From contig JAHLLS010000004.1 in the NCBI GenBank assembly GCA_020444045.1, positions 62,001-126,000 of the forward strand: a DNA stretch of 64,000 nt, read 5' to 3'. The notes below the pieces were generated by a model, which saw nothing but the letters and a program-made list of their open reading frames with translations, ran no database searches and was not told the DNA's origin. The translations under genes and the position numbers were made by a program. Each line of letters begins with the position of its first letter. Within the stretch, counting starts at the first letter, position 1. This document shows, piece by piece, positions 43,366-52,781 of this stretch. The DNA is from Deltaproteobacteria bacterium. Lineage in GTDB: Bacteria; Desulfobacterota; Desulfobacteria; Desulfobacterales; UBA5852.

Positions 43366-45333
43366 ATGGGTCACGCCAGCATGGGCAAAATCATGTGGGT
43401 CGATCTTGGCCGGGGAACGATCGAGATCGAATCGATCCCCGATACCCTCTATCAAAAGTTTCTGTCCGGCGTCGGATTGGCGGCACACCTGCTCTATGAG
43501 CGGATTCCCCCCGGTGCTGATCCCCTTGGTCCTGATAACATTCTCGGCTTTGTGTCCGGCTTGTTGACCGGCACCGGCAGTCTGTTCACGGGGCGCTGGA
43601 TGGTTACCGGGAAATCCCCGCTGACGGGCGGATGGGGGGATGCCAACTGCGGCGGCAATTTTTCCCCCGCCATCAAGCGTTGTGGCGTCGATGGCATTTT
43701 TTTTACCGGCATCAGCCCGCGGCCGGTGTATTTCTGGGCTGAAAAGGGCCGGGCAGAACTGCGGGATGCCACGGAACTCTGGGGCCGCGATACAATTGAA
43801 ACCGAAAAAATTCTCAAACAACAAGCGGATGGCCGTGGTTTGCGCGTGGCCTGCATTGGTCCCGCCGGTGAAAACCAGTCCCTGATCGCTGGCGTTGCCA
43901 ACGACGGCGGACGCATGGCGGCGCGGTCCGGTCTGGGTGCGGTGATGGGAGCCAAACGCCTGAAGGCCGTTGCGCTAAGCGGGGGACAGCGCATCCCGGT
44001 CCATGATCGGGAAACGATCAAAACGCTCAGCCAGCAGTGCAACGAAGCCGTGCAGTTCCATCCGCCCTTTTTAAATGGCATCATGATGGCTTATACTGGA
44101 TCCCTCATGCGCTTGCTGCCCATGCAGATGGCATTTTACGGGATACTTTACAAGCTCATGCTGGACAAATACGGCACCGCCAGTCTCAACCAGATCATGG
44201 TGGAGGTCGGCGACACCCCCATTAAAAACTGGAAGGGCAGCAACGAGGATTTTGACCGGGATCGCTCGGTCAATCTCAGCCCGGAAATATTCACCGACAC
44301 GATGGTAGTCAAATACCATTGTTACAGTTGTCCGCTGGGGTGTGGCGGGTTGATGGCCAAAAACAGTGCCTGGCCCGGGGGGCACAAACCGGAGTACGAG
44401 TCGGTCATGGCGCTGGGGGGGCTGCTGCTGAACGACGACGCCGAGAGCATCTATACGCTTAACGACATGTTGAACCGGGCCGGCATGGATACGATTTCGG
44501 CCGGTGGTACGGTTGCGTTTGCCATGGAATGTTACGAGAAGGGGCTTCTGACCCGGGACGATACCGATGGCCTGGAGCTGACCTGGGGCAACAGTGCGGC
44601 CATCGTCCAACTGGTCGAAAAAATGATCCGGCGCGAGGGCATCGGCGATCTGCTGGCGGATGGCTCCCGGGCGGCGGCAGAACGAATCGGACGCCAGGCC
44701 GATCGCCTGGCCATGCATGCCGGCGGTCAGGAACTGGGCATGCACGACGGGCGTTACGATCCCGGGTTTGCGCTGCATTACTGTGTCGAACCCACCCCGG
44801 GGCGCCATACGATCGGTTCTCAGTTGTACTATGAGATGTTTCGCCTGTGGGAGAAAGTCCCGGAATTGCCGGATGTGAGCCTGGTTTACACCAAGGGCAG
44901 CAAATATGAATTCGAAGACGACAAAATTACGGCAGCCGCTGCGTGCAGCCGTTTTATGAATGTTCTCAACGGGACCGGCACCTGTCTATTCGGGGCCTTT
45001 TTAGGTGTGGAGCGGTTGCCGTTGTTCGAGTGGCTCAACGCGGCAACCGGGTGGCATCGGTCACCGGCCGACTACATGGCGATTGGCGAGCGCATTCAGA
45101 CGCTCAAACAGGCGTTCAATGTCAAACACGGCGTAGAGCCGAAATCTTTTAAAGCGAACCCGCGCACGCTGGGCATACCGCCCCAAACCGCGGGTGCCAA
45201 TGCGGGACGCAGTGTGGCGGTGGATGCCATGATGCGTGCCTACTGGCAGCGTTTCGGGTGGGACCCGGTGACGGGCAAACCTGGTGAGGCGATCCTGAAA
45301 CGCTGGGGCATTAAAACCAAACCGAGCGATTGA
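43366..45333 (+). CDS. aor: Tungsten-dependent aldehyde:ferredoxin oxidoreductase (AOR)
   Basis: 655 residues. The N-terminal tungstopterin domain begins MGKIMWVDLGRGTIEIESIPDTLYQKFLSGVGLAAHLLYERIP and includes FTGRWMVTGKSPLTGGWGDANCGGNF. The [4Fe-4S] motif CYSCPLGC and the late Cys of GTGTCLFG supply the four ligands in the known pattern. It oxidises aldehydes to acids (or the reverse) with ferredoxin, and in such bacteria removes toxic aldehydes or works on aromatic or alcohol degradation. GGGAGG precedes the ATG. The next gene, seven bp on, encodes its probable electron partner. Confidence 0.93.
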   Translation: MGHASMGKIMWVDLGRGTIEIESIPDTLYQKFLSGVGLAAHLLYERIPPGADPLGPDNILGFVSGLLTGTGSLFTGRWMVTGKSPLTGGWGDANCGGNFSPAIKRCGVDGIFFTGISPRPVYFWAEKGRAELRDATELWGRDTIETEKILKQQADGRGLRVACIGPAGENQSLIAGVANDGGRMAARSGLGAVMGAKRLKAVALSGGQRIPVHDRETIKTLSQQCNEAVQFHPPFLNGIMMAYTGSLMRLLPMQMAFYGILYKLMLDKYGTASLNQIMVEVGDTPIKNWKGSNEDFDRDRSVNLSPEIFTDTMVVKYHCYSCPLGCGGLMAKNSAWPGGHKPEYESVMALGGLLLNDDAESIYTLNDMLNRAGMDTISAGGTVAFAMECYEKGLLTRDDTDGLELTWGNSAAIVQLVEKMIRREGIGDLLADGSRAAAERIGRQADRLAMHAGGQELGMHDGRYDPGFALHYCVEPTPGRHTIGSQLYYEMFRLWEKVPELPDVSLVYTKGSKYEFEDDKITAAAACSRFMNVLNGTGTCLFGAFLGVERLPLFEWLNAATGWHRSPADYMAIGERIQTLKQAFNVKHGVEPKSFKANPRTLGIPPQTAGANAGRSVAVDAMMRAYWQRFGWDPVTGKPGEAILKRWGIKTKPSD

Positions 45334-45340
45334 GGCATGG

Positions 45341-45820
45341 ATGGCCTACAAGATCATCGATAAATGTGTCGGTTGCGGCATGTGCCGCAAGATTTGCCCG
45401 GTGGCCTGTATTACCGGCCGCCCCCGCAAATTGCACGAGGTGGATCCCAATCGTTGTATCGACTGCGGGGCCTGCGGCCGCATTTGTCCCCACGGTGCCG
45501 TTCTGGACCATCTTGGCCGATTGTCTGAGCGTATCCGCCGCCGGGCGCTGCAGTGGGAAAAACCCCTCTTTGACTATGAGCGCTGCATGTCCTGCTCCGC
45601 CTGCATCGACGCCTGTCCGGCGACCTGTCTGGCGGTAACGTACAGCGAGGATACGCAGGATCGAAAAGCCTACCCCTACCTGGCAGATCGTACGGCCTGT
45701 ATTGCCTGTCAGTTTTGTGCACGGGAGTGCCCGGTGGACGCCGTTGCCATGAAAGCGGAAGTCGATATGACCGAGGCCCAGAAAAAATCTCTGGACGGGC
45801 CTTTCGCCAGCAGTGTATGA
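45341..45820 (+). CDS. Polyferredoxin with four [4Fe-4S] motifs, AOR partner
   Basis: 159 residues with four CxxCxxCxxxC(P) sites: CVGCGMCRKICPVAC, CIDCGACGRICPHGA, CMSCSACIDACPATC and CIACQFCARECPVDA. Two of these pair as classical 2[4Fe-4S] ferredoxin halves. Start is ATG 45341 after GAGG, seven bases beyond the AOR stop. AOR families from anaerobes are often followed by such small FeS proteins that pass electrons to ferredoxin or NADH-linked subunits. No flavin subunit is present here. Confidence 0.9.
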   Translation: MAYKIIDKCVGCGMCRKICPVACITGRPRKLHEVDPNRCIDCGACGRICPHGAVLDHLGRLSERIRRRALQWEKPLFDYERCMSCSACIDACPATCLAVTYSEDTQDRKAYPYLADRTACIACQFCARECPVDAVAMKAEVDMTEAQKKSLDGPFASSV

Positions 45821-46059
45821 CGTGATGTAATCAATGGGACGCAGCGCCTCGCGGCCTCGCTTATGACAGGATAGGCCTCGTCAACGGGCAACTGGTTTTT
45901 TCGGCCGGTGTTCATTGGAGGACACCTCGGGCCCCAACCGACGGGCCGGGACGATCAGGGAAGGACACGCGGAGAGGTGTGTGGTTGACGGACCGCATGA
46001 CGGGGCTGTTGGCCTGCGTCCCATTTCAACCTGCGTTCCATTTTCCGATTTGGCTTATC

Positions 46060-46557
46060 TCAATGGGCCGGGATTACCAGGTTGTCGTTGTTCAATGCCA
46101 CCGACACGCTTTGTCCCCCGGCCACATCCACCGCCGTCTGCCAGGCACACTTATATCCGGCAATCATCGTTGGAAACGTAATCACGATATAGTAGCGGCC
46201 AGGATGGATCCGGTTGAAGGTGAAGGTGCCGTCCGGACGGGTCAGCTTGTCTTCGACGGCATACCCCGGCACGTTCAGCTTCTGTCTGAAATTAACAAAA
46301 AAATCCATGTGGCCGGTGTTGATCCGGGATTGACGCTCCCATTGCACACTCGTGGATGCCAAATCCACTTCAGGAATAGCGATCGGTTCGCTGGTCAGGA
46401 ACACCCTTATCCAATCCCCGTAAACCACCTCACCTTCTTGGTTTGTCAAACTGACCTGACCGGTGATGGTGCCCTCCTGAGCCTGGCTGGCAGATGGATC
46501 CGTGCACAGCATGAGGAGCAGGATGAATATGGCAATGGACAGATGGCATGATCGCAT
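46060..46557 (-). CDS. Secreted protein with a carboxypeptidase-regulatory-like (prealbumin-type) domain
   Basis: 165 residues from ATG 46557 (GGGAGGT upstream; a longer reading to 46701 is rejected). A signal peptide (HLSIAIFILLLMLCTDPSASQAQ) precedes an N-terminal region (ITGQVSLTNQEGEVVYGDWIRVFLTS). The beta-sandwich ending DGTFTFNRIHPGRYYIVITFP...SVSVALNNDNLVIP is typical of CarboxypepD_reg-like domains in exported proteins. The exact role is unknown. Confidence 0.72.
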   Translation of the reverse strand: MRSCHLSIAIFILLLMLCTDPSASQAQEGTITGQVSLTNQEGEVVYGDWIRVFLTSEPIAIPEVDLASTSVQWERQSRINTGHMDFFVNFRQKLNVPGYAVEDKLTRPDGTFTFNRIHPGRYYIVITFPTMIAGYKCAWQTAVDVAGGQSVSVALNNDNLVIPAH

Positions 46558-46945
46558 ATGGACCTCCCAGGATGGGCACGTAATTTGGCATATGACCAAA
46601 ACAGGATAGTAAAGCCCGCCAGGCCTGTCAAAGTCAAAACGCAATGCGTGCCCGGGGGAGCAATGGAACGCCAAATGTGGAAGACGGGGATTCTGGATCA
46701 ACGGATGATCGGGCGGAGCGTATTTTAAGGGTTTGCGCGAAATCCCACTTGTCGTTATAATGGGTCTTCAGAATGGCGGCCCATGTTCCTGGCGGTATTC
46801 GATCCGACAGGATTTAAATCGTATGTTACAAGCAGGCTGCTTTTGGTAAATTCAATCCCGGATATCCTTTGGGATGATGTGGCGAAAACCCGATCAATCG
46901 ATCCCCGTGCAGCGATTGCGACGTTCGCAAATAAAGGAGTGACAC
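46558..46945. other. Intergenic region between divergent genes
   Basis: Nothing coding-like. It should contain promoters for the secreted protein (-) and the SEC-C protein (+). I find no strong -35/-10 pair or repeat. Confidence 0.3.
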
Positions 46946-47230
46946 ATGATAAAAAAATTTGACGGTCAAAAAACGGCTCGTCTGGGAACCCCCAAAAGAC
47001 CGGCTGCCGTCACGGTGCAGACCCAGGAAAGGTTGGCGGAAGTGAAGGCCCTTTTTGAGGAAAACGGGTGGAGCCATACGATTCAATTGGACCCGGACAC
47101 CCCTGAGGATGTTGCCGACCTGGAGACCCTGCTGTCCCCGGTCGAAACCAGGATCGCCGAAAAGAAACCGGGCCGTAACGATCCCTGTCTCTGCGGGAGC
47201 GGGAAAAAGTACAAGAAATGCTGCGGATAG
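46946..47230 (+). CDS. SEC-C-motif small protein (PBPRA1643-like)
   Basis: 94 residues. It starts [20 protein letters not shown], the hallmark of this short family, and ends in a SEC-C metal motif: [19 protein letters not shown]. The SEC-C motif binds zinc and, in SecA, supports SecB and membrane contact. In stand-alone form its role is unknown. AAAGGAG lies before the ATG. Confidence 0.85.
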   Translation: MIKKFDGQKTARLGTPKRPAAVTVQTQERLAEVKALFEENGWSHTIQLDPDTPEDVADLETLLSPVETRIAEKKPGRNDPCLCGSGKKYKKCCG

Positions 47231-48153
47231 CGACGCTACCGGCTGTTTATCACCACAGAAACCATGCGCCTGCTTGTATCGATCTTTCATGGTGCGTTGT
47301 TCGGCCGGCGTGTGTGGCGAGGATTTCGGCTTCGGTCTGCGTGGGGCCCGACGCTGAGGCCGAATGACAACCGGGCAAAACCATGCCCCGTAACAGCAGT
47401 ATTGCCAGTCGTTACCGACCGCTATTCCCCAAAAAACACATGAAAGGAAACTTCCCTGAATAACGGATAGAGCAGGTTTTATCGATCGGCCACTGTGGCA
47501 TATACGGATATTATCTCGCAATTTCTTGTCGTTTGCTTTTGGCGATGCCCGGCATGACCATCCCGAAGCCATCGGCGTTTTGCGACGTCTTCCTCTGTCT
47601 TGCTTTTGCATCATGTCTGCAAACCGGACGTCATACCAACATAACTTCTTAACATATCAATGGCGGCCCGGAAAAGTTGCTCTTCAGCGACATGTCTGTT
47701 GGAGAAATATAGTCTCCGAAGTAATGATATGGTTCATTTTTACGAAAACCCGACACCTTGGAAAAGATCGGTATGGCAGTTCGGGGTGCGTTGGACGGAA
47801 CATCATCGACATAATGCAAAGAAACCTTCGGGTGTATTCCCTGACCGGTTTCGGCCTGGCCGCAGTGGCGGTGTGGCAACCATCCTAAAGATTTTTTAAT
47901 GCTGCCAAAACGGGCATGGCAAATGGGTATGCAGGTATTCGGCGGCCAACGGCCCTGCGATCGATAGCCTGTTGGCTAAGGATTTAAAAATAGATAAAAT
48001 TCCAGATAGTTAAATCCTATTTTTCCTCTTGCGGCACGTTGGAACATCCTTTTCTTCTCCGTATCATCTTGTTGGGGGCAAAGTGTAAAAAAAGATAATT
48101 TAACAGCGCCGCTGGTCCTGGTGACGCTTCCGGCCCCAATATCGGGATACTTC
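47231..48153. other. Long stretch (about 920 bp) without a supportable gene
   Basis: Only ORFs without ribosome sites and with unlikely composition are present. The GC content falls in the right half, with AT-rich stretches. I see no repeat, tRNA or convincing hairpin. A degraded gene or an untranslated RNA cannot be excluded. Confidence 0.35.
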
Positions 48154-48182
48154 TTGACATGGATCGGCAAACACCCTATACC
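48154..48182 (+). promoter_or_regulatory. Probable sigma-70 promoter of the HU gene
   Basis: TTGACA (48154-48159), an exact 17-bp spacer and TATACC (48177-48182). The transcript would have about a 120-nt leader before the HU ATG at 48311. Confidence 0.6.
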
Positions 48183-48310
48183 GTGTGCCTTCCGAAGGTT
48201 GGTTCTCATTTGCTGATTAGTTCTGAACGAACGTTTCAGAAGAAGTTCCAATGGTTCATTTTCGCTTACCCAATTCCCGTTAGGGGAAACAGAAGAAAAG
48301 GAGTGTTGAA

Positions 48311-48580
48311 ATGAATAAAGGTGATCTTGTTAACGCTGTGGCGGAAGTCGTGTCCACCAAGAAAGAAGCCCAGGAAGCGGTGGAGTGCGTCTTCAACGCG
48401 ATCAAGGATGCGTTGAAGAAAAACGAAGCAGTTCAAATTGTCGGGTTCGGCAGCTTTAAAGTCAACAAGCGGGAAGCCCGCAAAGGGCGAAATCCCCAGA
48501 CCGGCAAAGAGATTCAGATTGAAGCCCGTATGGTACCGAAGTTTGTTCCCGGAAAAGCGTTGAAAGATGCCGTGAACTAA
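48311..48580 (+). CDS. hup: DNA-binding protein HU
   Basis: 89 residues of a full HU/IHF fold: MNKGDLVNAVAEVVSTKKEAQEAVECVFNAIKDALKKNEAVQIVGFGSFKVNKREARKGRNPQTGKEIQIEARMVPKFVPGKALKDAVN. The beta-ribbon arm tip is RNPQTGKEI. It is a histone-like protein bending DNA. AAAAGGAG precedes the ATG, and a strong terminator follows, so it is a single-gene transcript. Confidence 0.97.
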   Translation: MNKGDLVNAVAEVVSTKKEAQEAVECVFNAIKDALKKNEAVQIVGFGSFKVNKREARKGRNPQTGKEIQIEARMVPKFVPGKALKDAVN

Positions 48581-48603
48581 CCAGCGACGGCATACGGATC
48601 GCG

Positions 48604-48644
48604 AAAGGCGGTGTGGCGTCTGTGTACGCCACGCCGCCTTTTTT
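48604..48644 (+). terminator. Intrinsic terminator of the HU gene
   Basis: AAAGGCGG..GTGGCGT and ACGCCAC..CCGCCTTT form a long stem around a CTGTGT loop, followed by T residues to 48644. Confidence 0.9.
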
Positions 48645-48792
48645 CATGTGACACTGAAATGTGCGGGCGCGGACCTTGCCGACGGCATTCAAATGGGGTG
48701 GTGATTCAGAAAACTTTATCGAAGGGTGTGTTGTATGGTATAACGCCGGTATCGAATTCACCAGCACGCCATACTGCCCGAGGAGAACAGCC

Positions 48793-49167
48793 ATGTCGTC
48801 AGGTAACACGCCCTCCGATCGCGAGCGTCAGGCGCAATTGGTCGCTGACGCGCTGCGAAACCGGGAACATACGTATCGCGAGAAGGCCCTCAAGCTTTAC
48901 CCCTGGATTTGTGCCCGGTGCGGCCGGGAATTCAGCGGCAAGAAGCTGCGTGAGCTTACCGTGCACCATAAGGATCACAACCATGACAACAACCCCCCGG
49001 ATGGCAGCAATTGGGAACTGCTGTGCATCTACTGCCATGATAACGAACACGCGCGCTATCAAACGGCCGACGCCTATGATAACGCCCGGCCCGATCATGC
49101 GGGTGAAACATCTTCAGGTTTCCGGCCGTTTGCCGGTCTTGAAGATTTGTTGAAAAATAAAAAGTAA
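48793..49167 (+). CDS. HNH-motif nuclease, YajD-like
   Basis: 124 residues from ATG 48793 (AGGAG seven bases upstream; the reading from 48661 has no ribosome site). An N-terminal helix is followed by the Cys-x2-Cys zinc pair in CARCGREFSGKKLRELTVHHKDHNHDNNPPDGSNWELLCIYCHDNEH. HHKDH, the N in GSNWELL and the CIYCHDNEH ending form the HNH zinc-finger nuclease core. YajD-type members are chromosomal with an unknown role. Confidence 0.85.
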   Translation: MSSGNTPSDRERQAQLVADALRNREHTYREKALKLYPWICARCGREFSGKKLRELTVHHKDHNHDNNPPDGSNWELLCIYCHDNEHARYQTADAYDNARPDHAGETSSGFRPFAGLEDLLKNKK

Positions 49168-49219
49168 TATCGTTTTATCGTGATTGACAATTTGCCTGAT
49201 CTTCGTGGGAGAACGTGTC

Positions 49220-49507
49220 ATGAAAATGCTTCGCCAGGAAATGCGCTTGCTGGTGGCCAAGCTGGAAAACGCTTTCCCGCAGCCCGGAAGCATTGAAGAT
49301 GCAACGCTTGGCCGTCTGAGAACGCTTTGTGGCGCTGCTGACCGGGCACGCGAGGCGGCAGAGCTCAATGATCGATTTGTCGAATTGCGGCAATACTGGT
49401 TTGATTCGATTGACTGGTGTTCGCAACTGTCCAAGGAAATTGAAAAGCTTCTGATCATCCAGGAAGAACTCGCAACCGGCGGTCGCGGGGGGCCAGTCTC
49501 GAGATGA
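49220..49507 (+). CDS. Small helical protein of unknown function
   Basis: 95 residues from ATG 49220 (GGGAG upstream), all charged helix (QEMRLLVAKLENAFPQPGSIEDATLGRLRTLC...IEKLLIIQEELATGGRGGPVSR). No recognised domain. It lies 52 bp after the HNH gene and 73 bp before the lipid acyltransferase. It could be a coiled-coil accessory protein. Confidence 0.5.
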   Translation: MKMLRQEMRLLVAKLENAFPQPGSIEDATLGRLRTLCGAADRAREAAELNDRFVELRQYWFDSIDWCSQLSKEIEKLLIIQEELATGGRGGPVSR

Positions 49508-49580
49508 CGTGCGGGTTGCAAGTCCTACCGATGGACAGTTTATCTGGCATTTCCCAAGGGGTTCCCCGTGGAGTGAAACC

Positions 49581-50312
49581 ATGCGACGGTCGCTGTTATT
49601 TTTCATCTACCGGTATCTGATTCCTTATGGCGGATTACTGCTGGTCAAAGCAATGTCTGCAACCTACCGGGTTCGGCTGTATGATCCGGAAAACGAAAAA
49701 ACGGTTCTTGATCGTCATCAAAGCCTGATTTACGCCTCCTGGCATCAGCGGTTTTTTCCCGGAATAACGTTTTTTTCCAGCCGCAAGCCGATTGCCATCA
49801 TGATCAGCCAAAGCCGTGACGGTGAGATGGTCGCCAGGGTCGTCGATATTCTTGGATGGCGTTCGGTGCGGGGCTCGTCAACGCGCGGTGGTGTGGCGGC
49901 GTTGAAGCGACTCAAGGACCTGGCGCGTAAGGGGTATAAGATTGGTCACATTGTCGATGGCCCCAAAGGCCCCTTCGGCTATGTGAAGCCGGGTCTGCTG
50001 CGAATCGCCCAGGTGGCCGGCAAGCCGGTAGTTCCCACGATTACCTCGGCCCAGAAAAAATGGGTTTTCAACAGCTGGGACCGATTTATGGTACCCAAAC
50101 CCTTTTCGCGGGTGATCATTCGTTTCGGTGACGCCATCGATGTCCCGGCGGAACTTGGCGGCGACGCCTTCGAACAGAAACGCGTCTCCATCGAGCAGCG
50201 TTTGAAGGAATTGTATGAGGACACCGATCGTATGTGGCACGATCCCGTTAAAATTGCGGCCATCTTCAGTAAGTGGACCACCAAACGATCTGGGCATATA
50301 CGTCAGTCGTAA
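49581..50312 (+). CDS. DUF374 lysophospholipid acyltransferase-like protein
   Basis: 243 residues from ATG 49581 (GGAG upstream; the longer reading from 49509 is rejected). The DUF374 hallmarks are seen: an N-terminal hydrophobic segment, SLIYASWHQRFFPG (active-site His region), AIMISQSRDGEMVARVVDILGWRSVRGSSTRGGVAAL, HIVDGPKGPFGYVKPGLLRIAQVAGKPVVP and a final FSRVIIRFGDAI. The family is related to PlsC acyltransferases and is implicated in envelope lipid or lipid A assembly. Confidence 0.87.
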   Translation: MRRSLLFFIYRYLIPYGGLLLVKAMSATYRVRLYDPENEKTVLDRHQSLIYASWHQRFFPGITFFSSRKPIAIMISQSRDGEMVARVVDILGWRSVRGSSTRGGVAALKRLKDLARKGYKIGHIVDGPKGPFGYVKPGLLRIAQVAGKPVVPTITSAQKKWVFNSWDRFMVPKPFSRVIIRFGDAIDVPAELGGDAFEQKRVSIEQRLKELYEDTDRMWHDPVKIAAIFSKWTTKRSGHIRQS

Positions 50313-50413
50313 TGCGCGAATTGACATGTGCAGGAACCGGTTTGCCCTTTTCGGGAGGGGATTTTTCCGCTACAGTGATTTAATCCGCGAATCCGATCTG
50401 CCCGGGAGTGCTT

Positions 50414-50704
50414 ATGGGGTCGATGATGCAGTTCCCCGATTTTTCCGATAAAATTGTCCTTGTTTATCTGATGGGGCGTCCGCCGGATGACGGGGTGCTG
50501 CTTGAGCATGCCGTATTTGAAATCCAGGGTGGCCGGCCGTTTATCATCGGCGATTTTGCCGAAGGCGCATCGGCCAACGATTGGGTGGCCGGTGTTCGCA
50601 CGGCGTTGGCCTGGGATACGGTCCAGCAATATTTTATGTTTGACTCCATGGAAGATTATATGGCGCGCGCATCGCAGGCGTTCAATGCGGAACAGTTCCA
50701 CTGA
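50414..50704 (+). CDS. Conserved-looking small protein of unknown function
   Basis: 96 residues from ATG 50414 (GGGAG five bases before). The chain alternates strands and helices (KIVLVYLMGRPPDDGVLLEHAVFEIQGGRPFIIGDFAEGASANDWVAGVRTALAWDTVQQYFMFDSMEDYMAR). No motif is recognised. It follows the DUF374 gene and precedes the acetyltransferase, probably in one operon. Confidence 0.6.
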   Translation: MGSMMQFPDFSDKIVLVYLMGRPPDDGVLLEHAVFEIQGGRPFIIGDFAEGASANDWVAGVRTALAWDTVQQYFMFDSMEDYMARASQAFNAEQFH

Positions 50705-50761
50705 TGTCGCCATGTGGCATGCCGGCCTGCGCATGCCGCGAGAATGATCAGGGTCCCCGCC

Positions 50762-51238
50762 GTGACCGACATGCTTGTCAAACTATATGATTTGCCCCAG
50801 GACCTGCCGCCATTGCTCGCGGGTATTACGGTTCGTCGTGCGCTTGCATCAGAACAACACCAGATCGTGACATGGGTGTCACGGGTTTTCTCCCAGGGGT
50901 GGGCGGAGGAGGCGGCGGTGGCCTTCGACCGCCGGCCGGTTGCCTGTTGGGTTGCCCGGGAAAACCAGTCTCCGGCGGGGTTCTGCGTCTATGATGCCAC
51001 GGCCCGGGGCATGCTGGGGCCGATTGGGGTGGCTGAACACTGCCAGCGCCAGGGCGTCGGCCGGCACCTGGTGGTGAAAAGCCTGCAGGACATGGCCGAC
51101 CAGGGGTACGCCTATGCCGTCGTGGGATGGGCCGGACCGGACGTCTTTTTTGCCCATACGGTCGGCGCGATACCTATTCCGGACTCCAGTCCCGGTATGT
51201 ATCGCGACCGCATGCCGCCGCTGAATACACCCTCCTGA
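50762..51238 (+). CDS. GNAT-family N-acetyltransferase
   Basis: 158 residues from GTG 50762 (AGGG eight bases before); ATG 50771 and 50744 are alternatives. A GNAT core is visible: ITVRRALASEQHQIVTWVSRVFSQGW, then CWVARENQSPAGFCVYDATARGMLGPIGVAEHCQRQGVGRHLVVKSLQDMADQGYAYAVVGWAG. The acetyl-CoA pyrophosphate loop is RQGVGRHL. The final domain is shorter than usual. The substrate is unknown. Confidence 0.82.
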   Translation: MTDMLVKLYDLPQDLPPLLAGITVRRALASEQHQIVTWVSRVFSQGWAEEAAVAFDRRPVACWVARENQSPAGFCVYDATARGMLGPIGVAEHCQRQGVGRHLVVKSLQDMADQGYAYAVVGWAGPDVFFAHTVGAIPIPDSSPGMYRDRMPPLNTPS

Positions 51239-51367
51239 ACGATTCGCTGAGGACAAGGCATCATGAATGGACAGGGTCGGATGCGGTTTTATCGTGGCGG
51301 TTGGCATGATGGTGCTTTGCCCGGCGTGGCGATGCCTGCCTAAATACGCTTTCCCACAGGAGGAACG

Positions 51368-52210
51368 TTGGAAAGCCGAATCGCACGGAAACTGAGATTG
51401 CGATACGCTCCGGTGGCCTTGACCTGGTCGGAAACCCGGCCGGAAAAGGCTGCCGAGTTCAAGGAGGGCAAATGGGGCTGCGTCATGTGGATGGTGGCCC
51501 GCGCCGCCCGGGGCGGAACGGCGGTTTGCGGACGCAAAACCTTTGGCTGCTTTGGCGGCGGGGTGGGGTTGGGCTTTGGGGAGGTCTACAAACAGTTTCC
51601 CGGCGGCGAAGACGGCTTCTGCCATTTTTTGTCCATCGGGAACGACCAGTGGGAAACGGGCCGGCAGATGGCGGAAAACGTCAAGCCGCACATGACTGAA
51701 GATTCTTTTGATCATTTCATGCATGGTGAGCGCTATATGAAGTCCCCCGGGCAGGTCAAACGCTTCATCCGCGGGCTGCCCATTACCGATATCCCGGCCC
51801 CCTTTGTTGTTTTTAAGCCGCTGGCCGAGGTCGATGAAGAGGCTGCCGGCCAGGTGGTGATCTTCTTTGCCGACCCGGATCAGCTTTCCGCTTTGGTGAT
51901 CCTGGCCAACTACGGCCGGGAGACCAACGAAAACGTGATCATCCCCTATGCTGCCGGCTGCCAGACCATCGGTATTTATCCCTACCGCGAAGCGGAATCC
52001 GATTTGCCAAGAGCGGTGGTGGGGCTGACCGACATTTCAGCACGCACCGCCATCCGGCAACAGCTGGGCGACCATCTCATGACCTTTGCCGTGCCCATGA
52101 AAATGTTCAAGGAGATGGAGGCCAACGTGGCCGGTTCGTTCCTGGAACGGCGGGTGTGGGAGAAATTGGCGGCAGAGAAACCCGACGGCCATGCGCCGGA
52201 TCAGACCTGA
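51368..52210 (+). CDS. DUF169-family protein
   Basis: 280 residues beginning MESRIARKLRLRYAPVALTWS, with Cys residues in WGCVMWMVARAARGGTAVCGRKTFGCFGG and a late YAAGCQTIGIYPY that may bind metal or an iron-sulfur cluster. These match DUF169, common in anaerobes. TTG start, four bases after AGGAGG. The function is unknown. Confidence 0.8.
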   Translation: MESRIARKLRLRYAPVALTWSETRPEKAAEFKEGKWGCVMWMVARAARGGTAVCGRKTFGCFGGGVGLGFGEVYKQFPGGEDGFCHFLSIGNDQWETGRQMAENVKPHMTEDSFDHFMHGERYMKSPGQVKRFIRGLPITDIPAPFVVFKPLAEVDEEAAGQVVIFFADPDQLSALVILANYGRETNENVIIPYAAGCQTIGIYPYREAESDLPRAVVGLTDISARTAIRQQLGDHLMTFAVPMKMFKEMEANVAGSFLERRVWEKLAAEKPDGHAPDQT

Positions 52211-52295
52211 TGGGTTTCCCGCCGGCAATGCTGTCGATTAGATCTTGCTGATCGTCGTTTTTCAGATTTGCCTTTCTATTGTTTAGGACTGCCTC

Positions 52296-52742
52296 ATGAT
52301 GGAATCACGCAATCCGGCTTTCATGGATGAAATTCACCGCCTGTTCGATACGGCCCCTTTCATTCGCAGCCTGGGATTGAAACTGGTGGCCATTGCACCG
52401 GGACGCTGCGAGACGGAACTGGTACTGGCATCCCACCACCTTCAGCAGGATGGGGTGGTGCACGCCGGGGTGCTGGCCACCATGGCCGACCACACCTCCG
52501 GCACAGCCGGCGCCGCCATCATCGGGGCGGACAACTATGTGCTGACGGCGGAATTTAAAATCAACCTGCTGCGGGCGGCCCGGGGTGACCGCCTGCACTG
52601 CGTCGGCACCGTCTTGAAGCCTGGCCGCCGGTTGATCGTGGCCGAATCGGAAGTGTTCGACGGTAATCCGGATAGTGGCAAATTGGTTGCCAAAGCCACA
52701 GTCACCCTGGCGGTGATGACGAAACCGTCCGCCGAGGCGTGA
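52296..52742 (+). CDS. PaaI-family hotdog thioesterase
   Basis: 148 residues with a single hotdog fold: FIRSLGLKLVAIAPGRCETELVL, then HHLQQDGVVHAGVLATMADHTSGTAGAAIIGADNYVLTAEFKINLLRAARGDRLHCVGTVLKPGRRLIVAESEVFD. The HAGVLATMADHTSG stretch holds the conserved His and Asp/Glu helix typical of PaaI-like acyl-CoA thioesterases. It lies 39 bp before glpD. The substrate is unknown; acyl- or phenylacetyl-CoA-type compounds are usual. Confidence 0.85.
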   Translation: MMESRNPAFMDEIHRLFDTAPFIRSLGLKLVAIAPGRCETELVLASHHLQQDGVVHAGVLATMADHTSGTAGAAIIGADNYVLTAEFKINLLRAARGDRLHCVGTVLKPGRRLIVAESEVFDGNPDSGKLVAKATVTLAVMTKPSAEA

Positions 52743-52781
52743 GAAACAGACACATTTAAAAGAGAAAAAAAGGAATCATCG

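Noticed and set aside
46826..47614. 262-codon reverse-strand ORF
   Set aside because: It covers the SEC-C gene, has no ribosome site or motif, and its residues are not protein-like.
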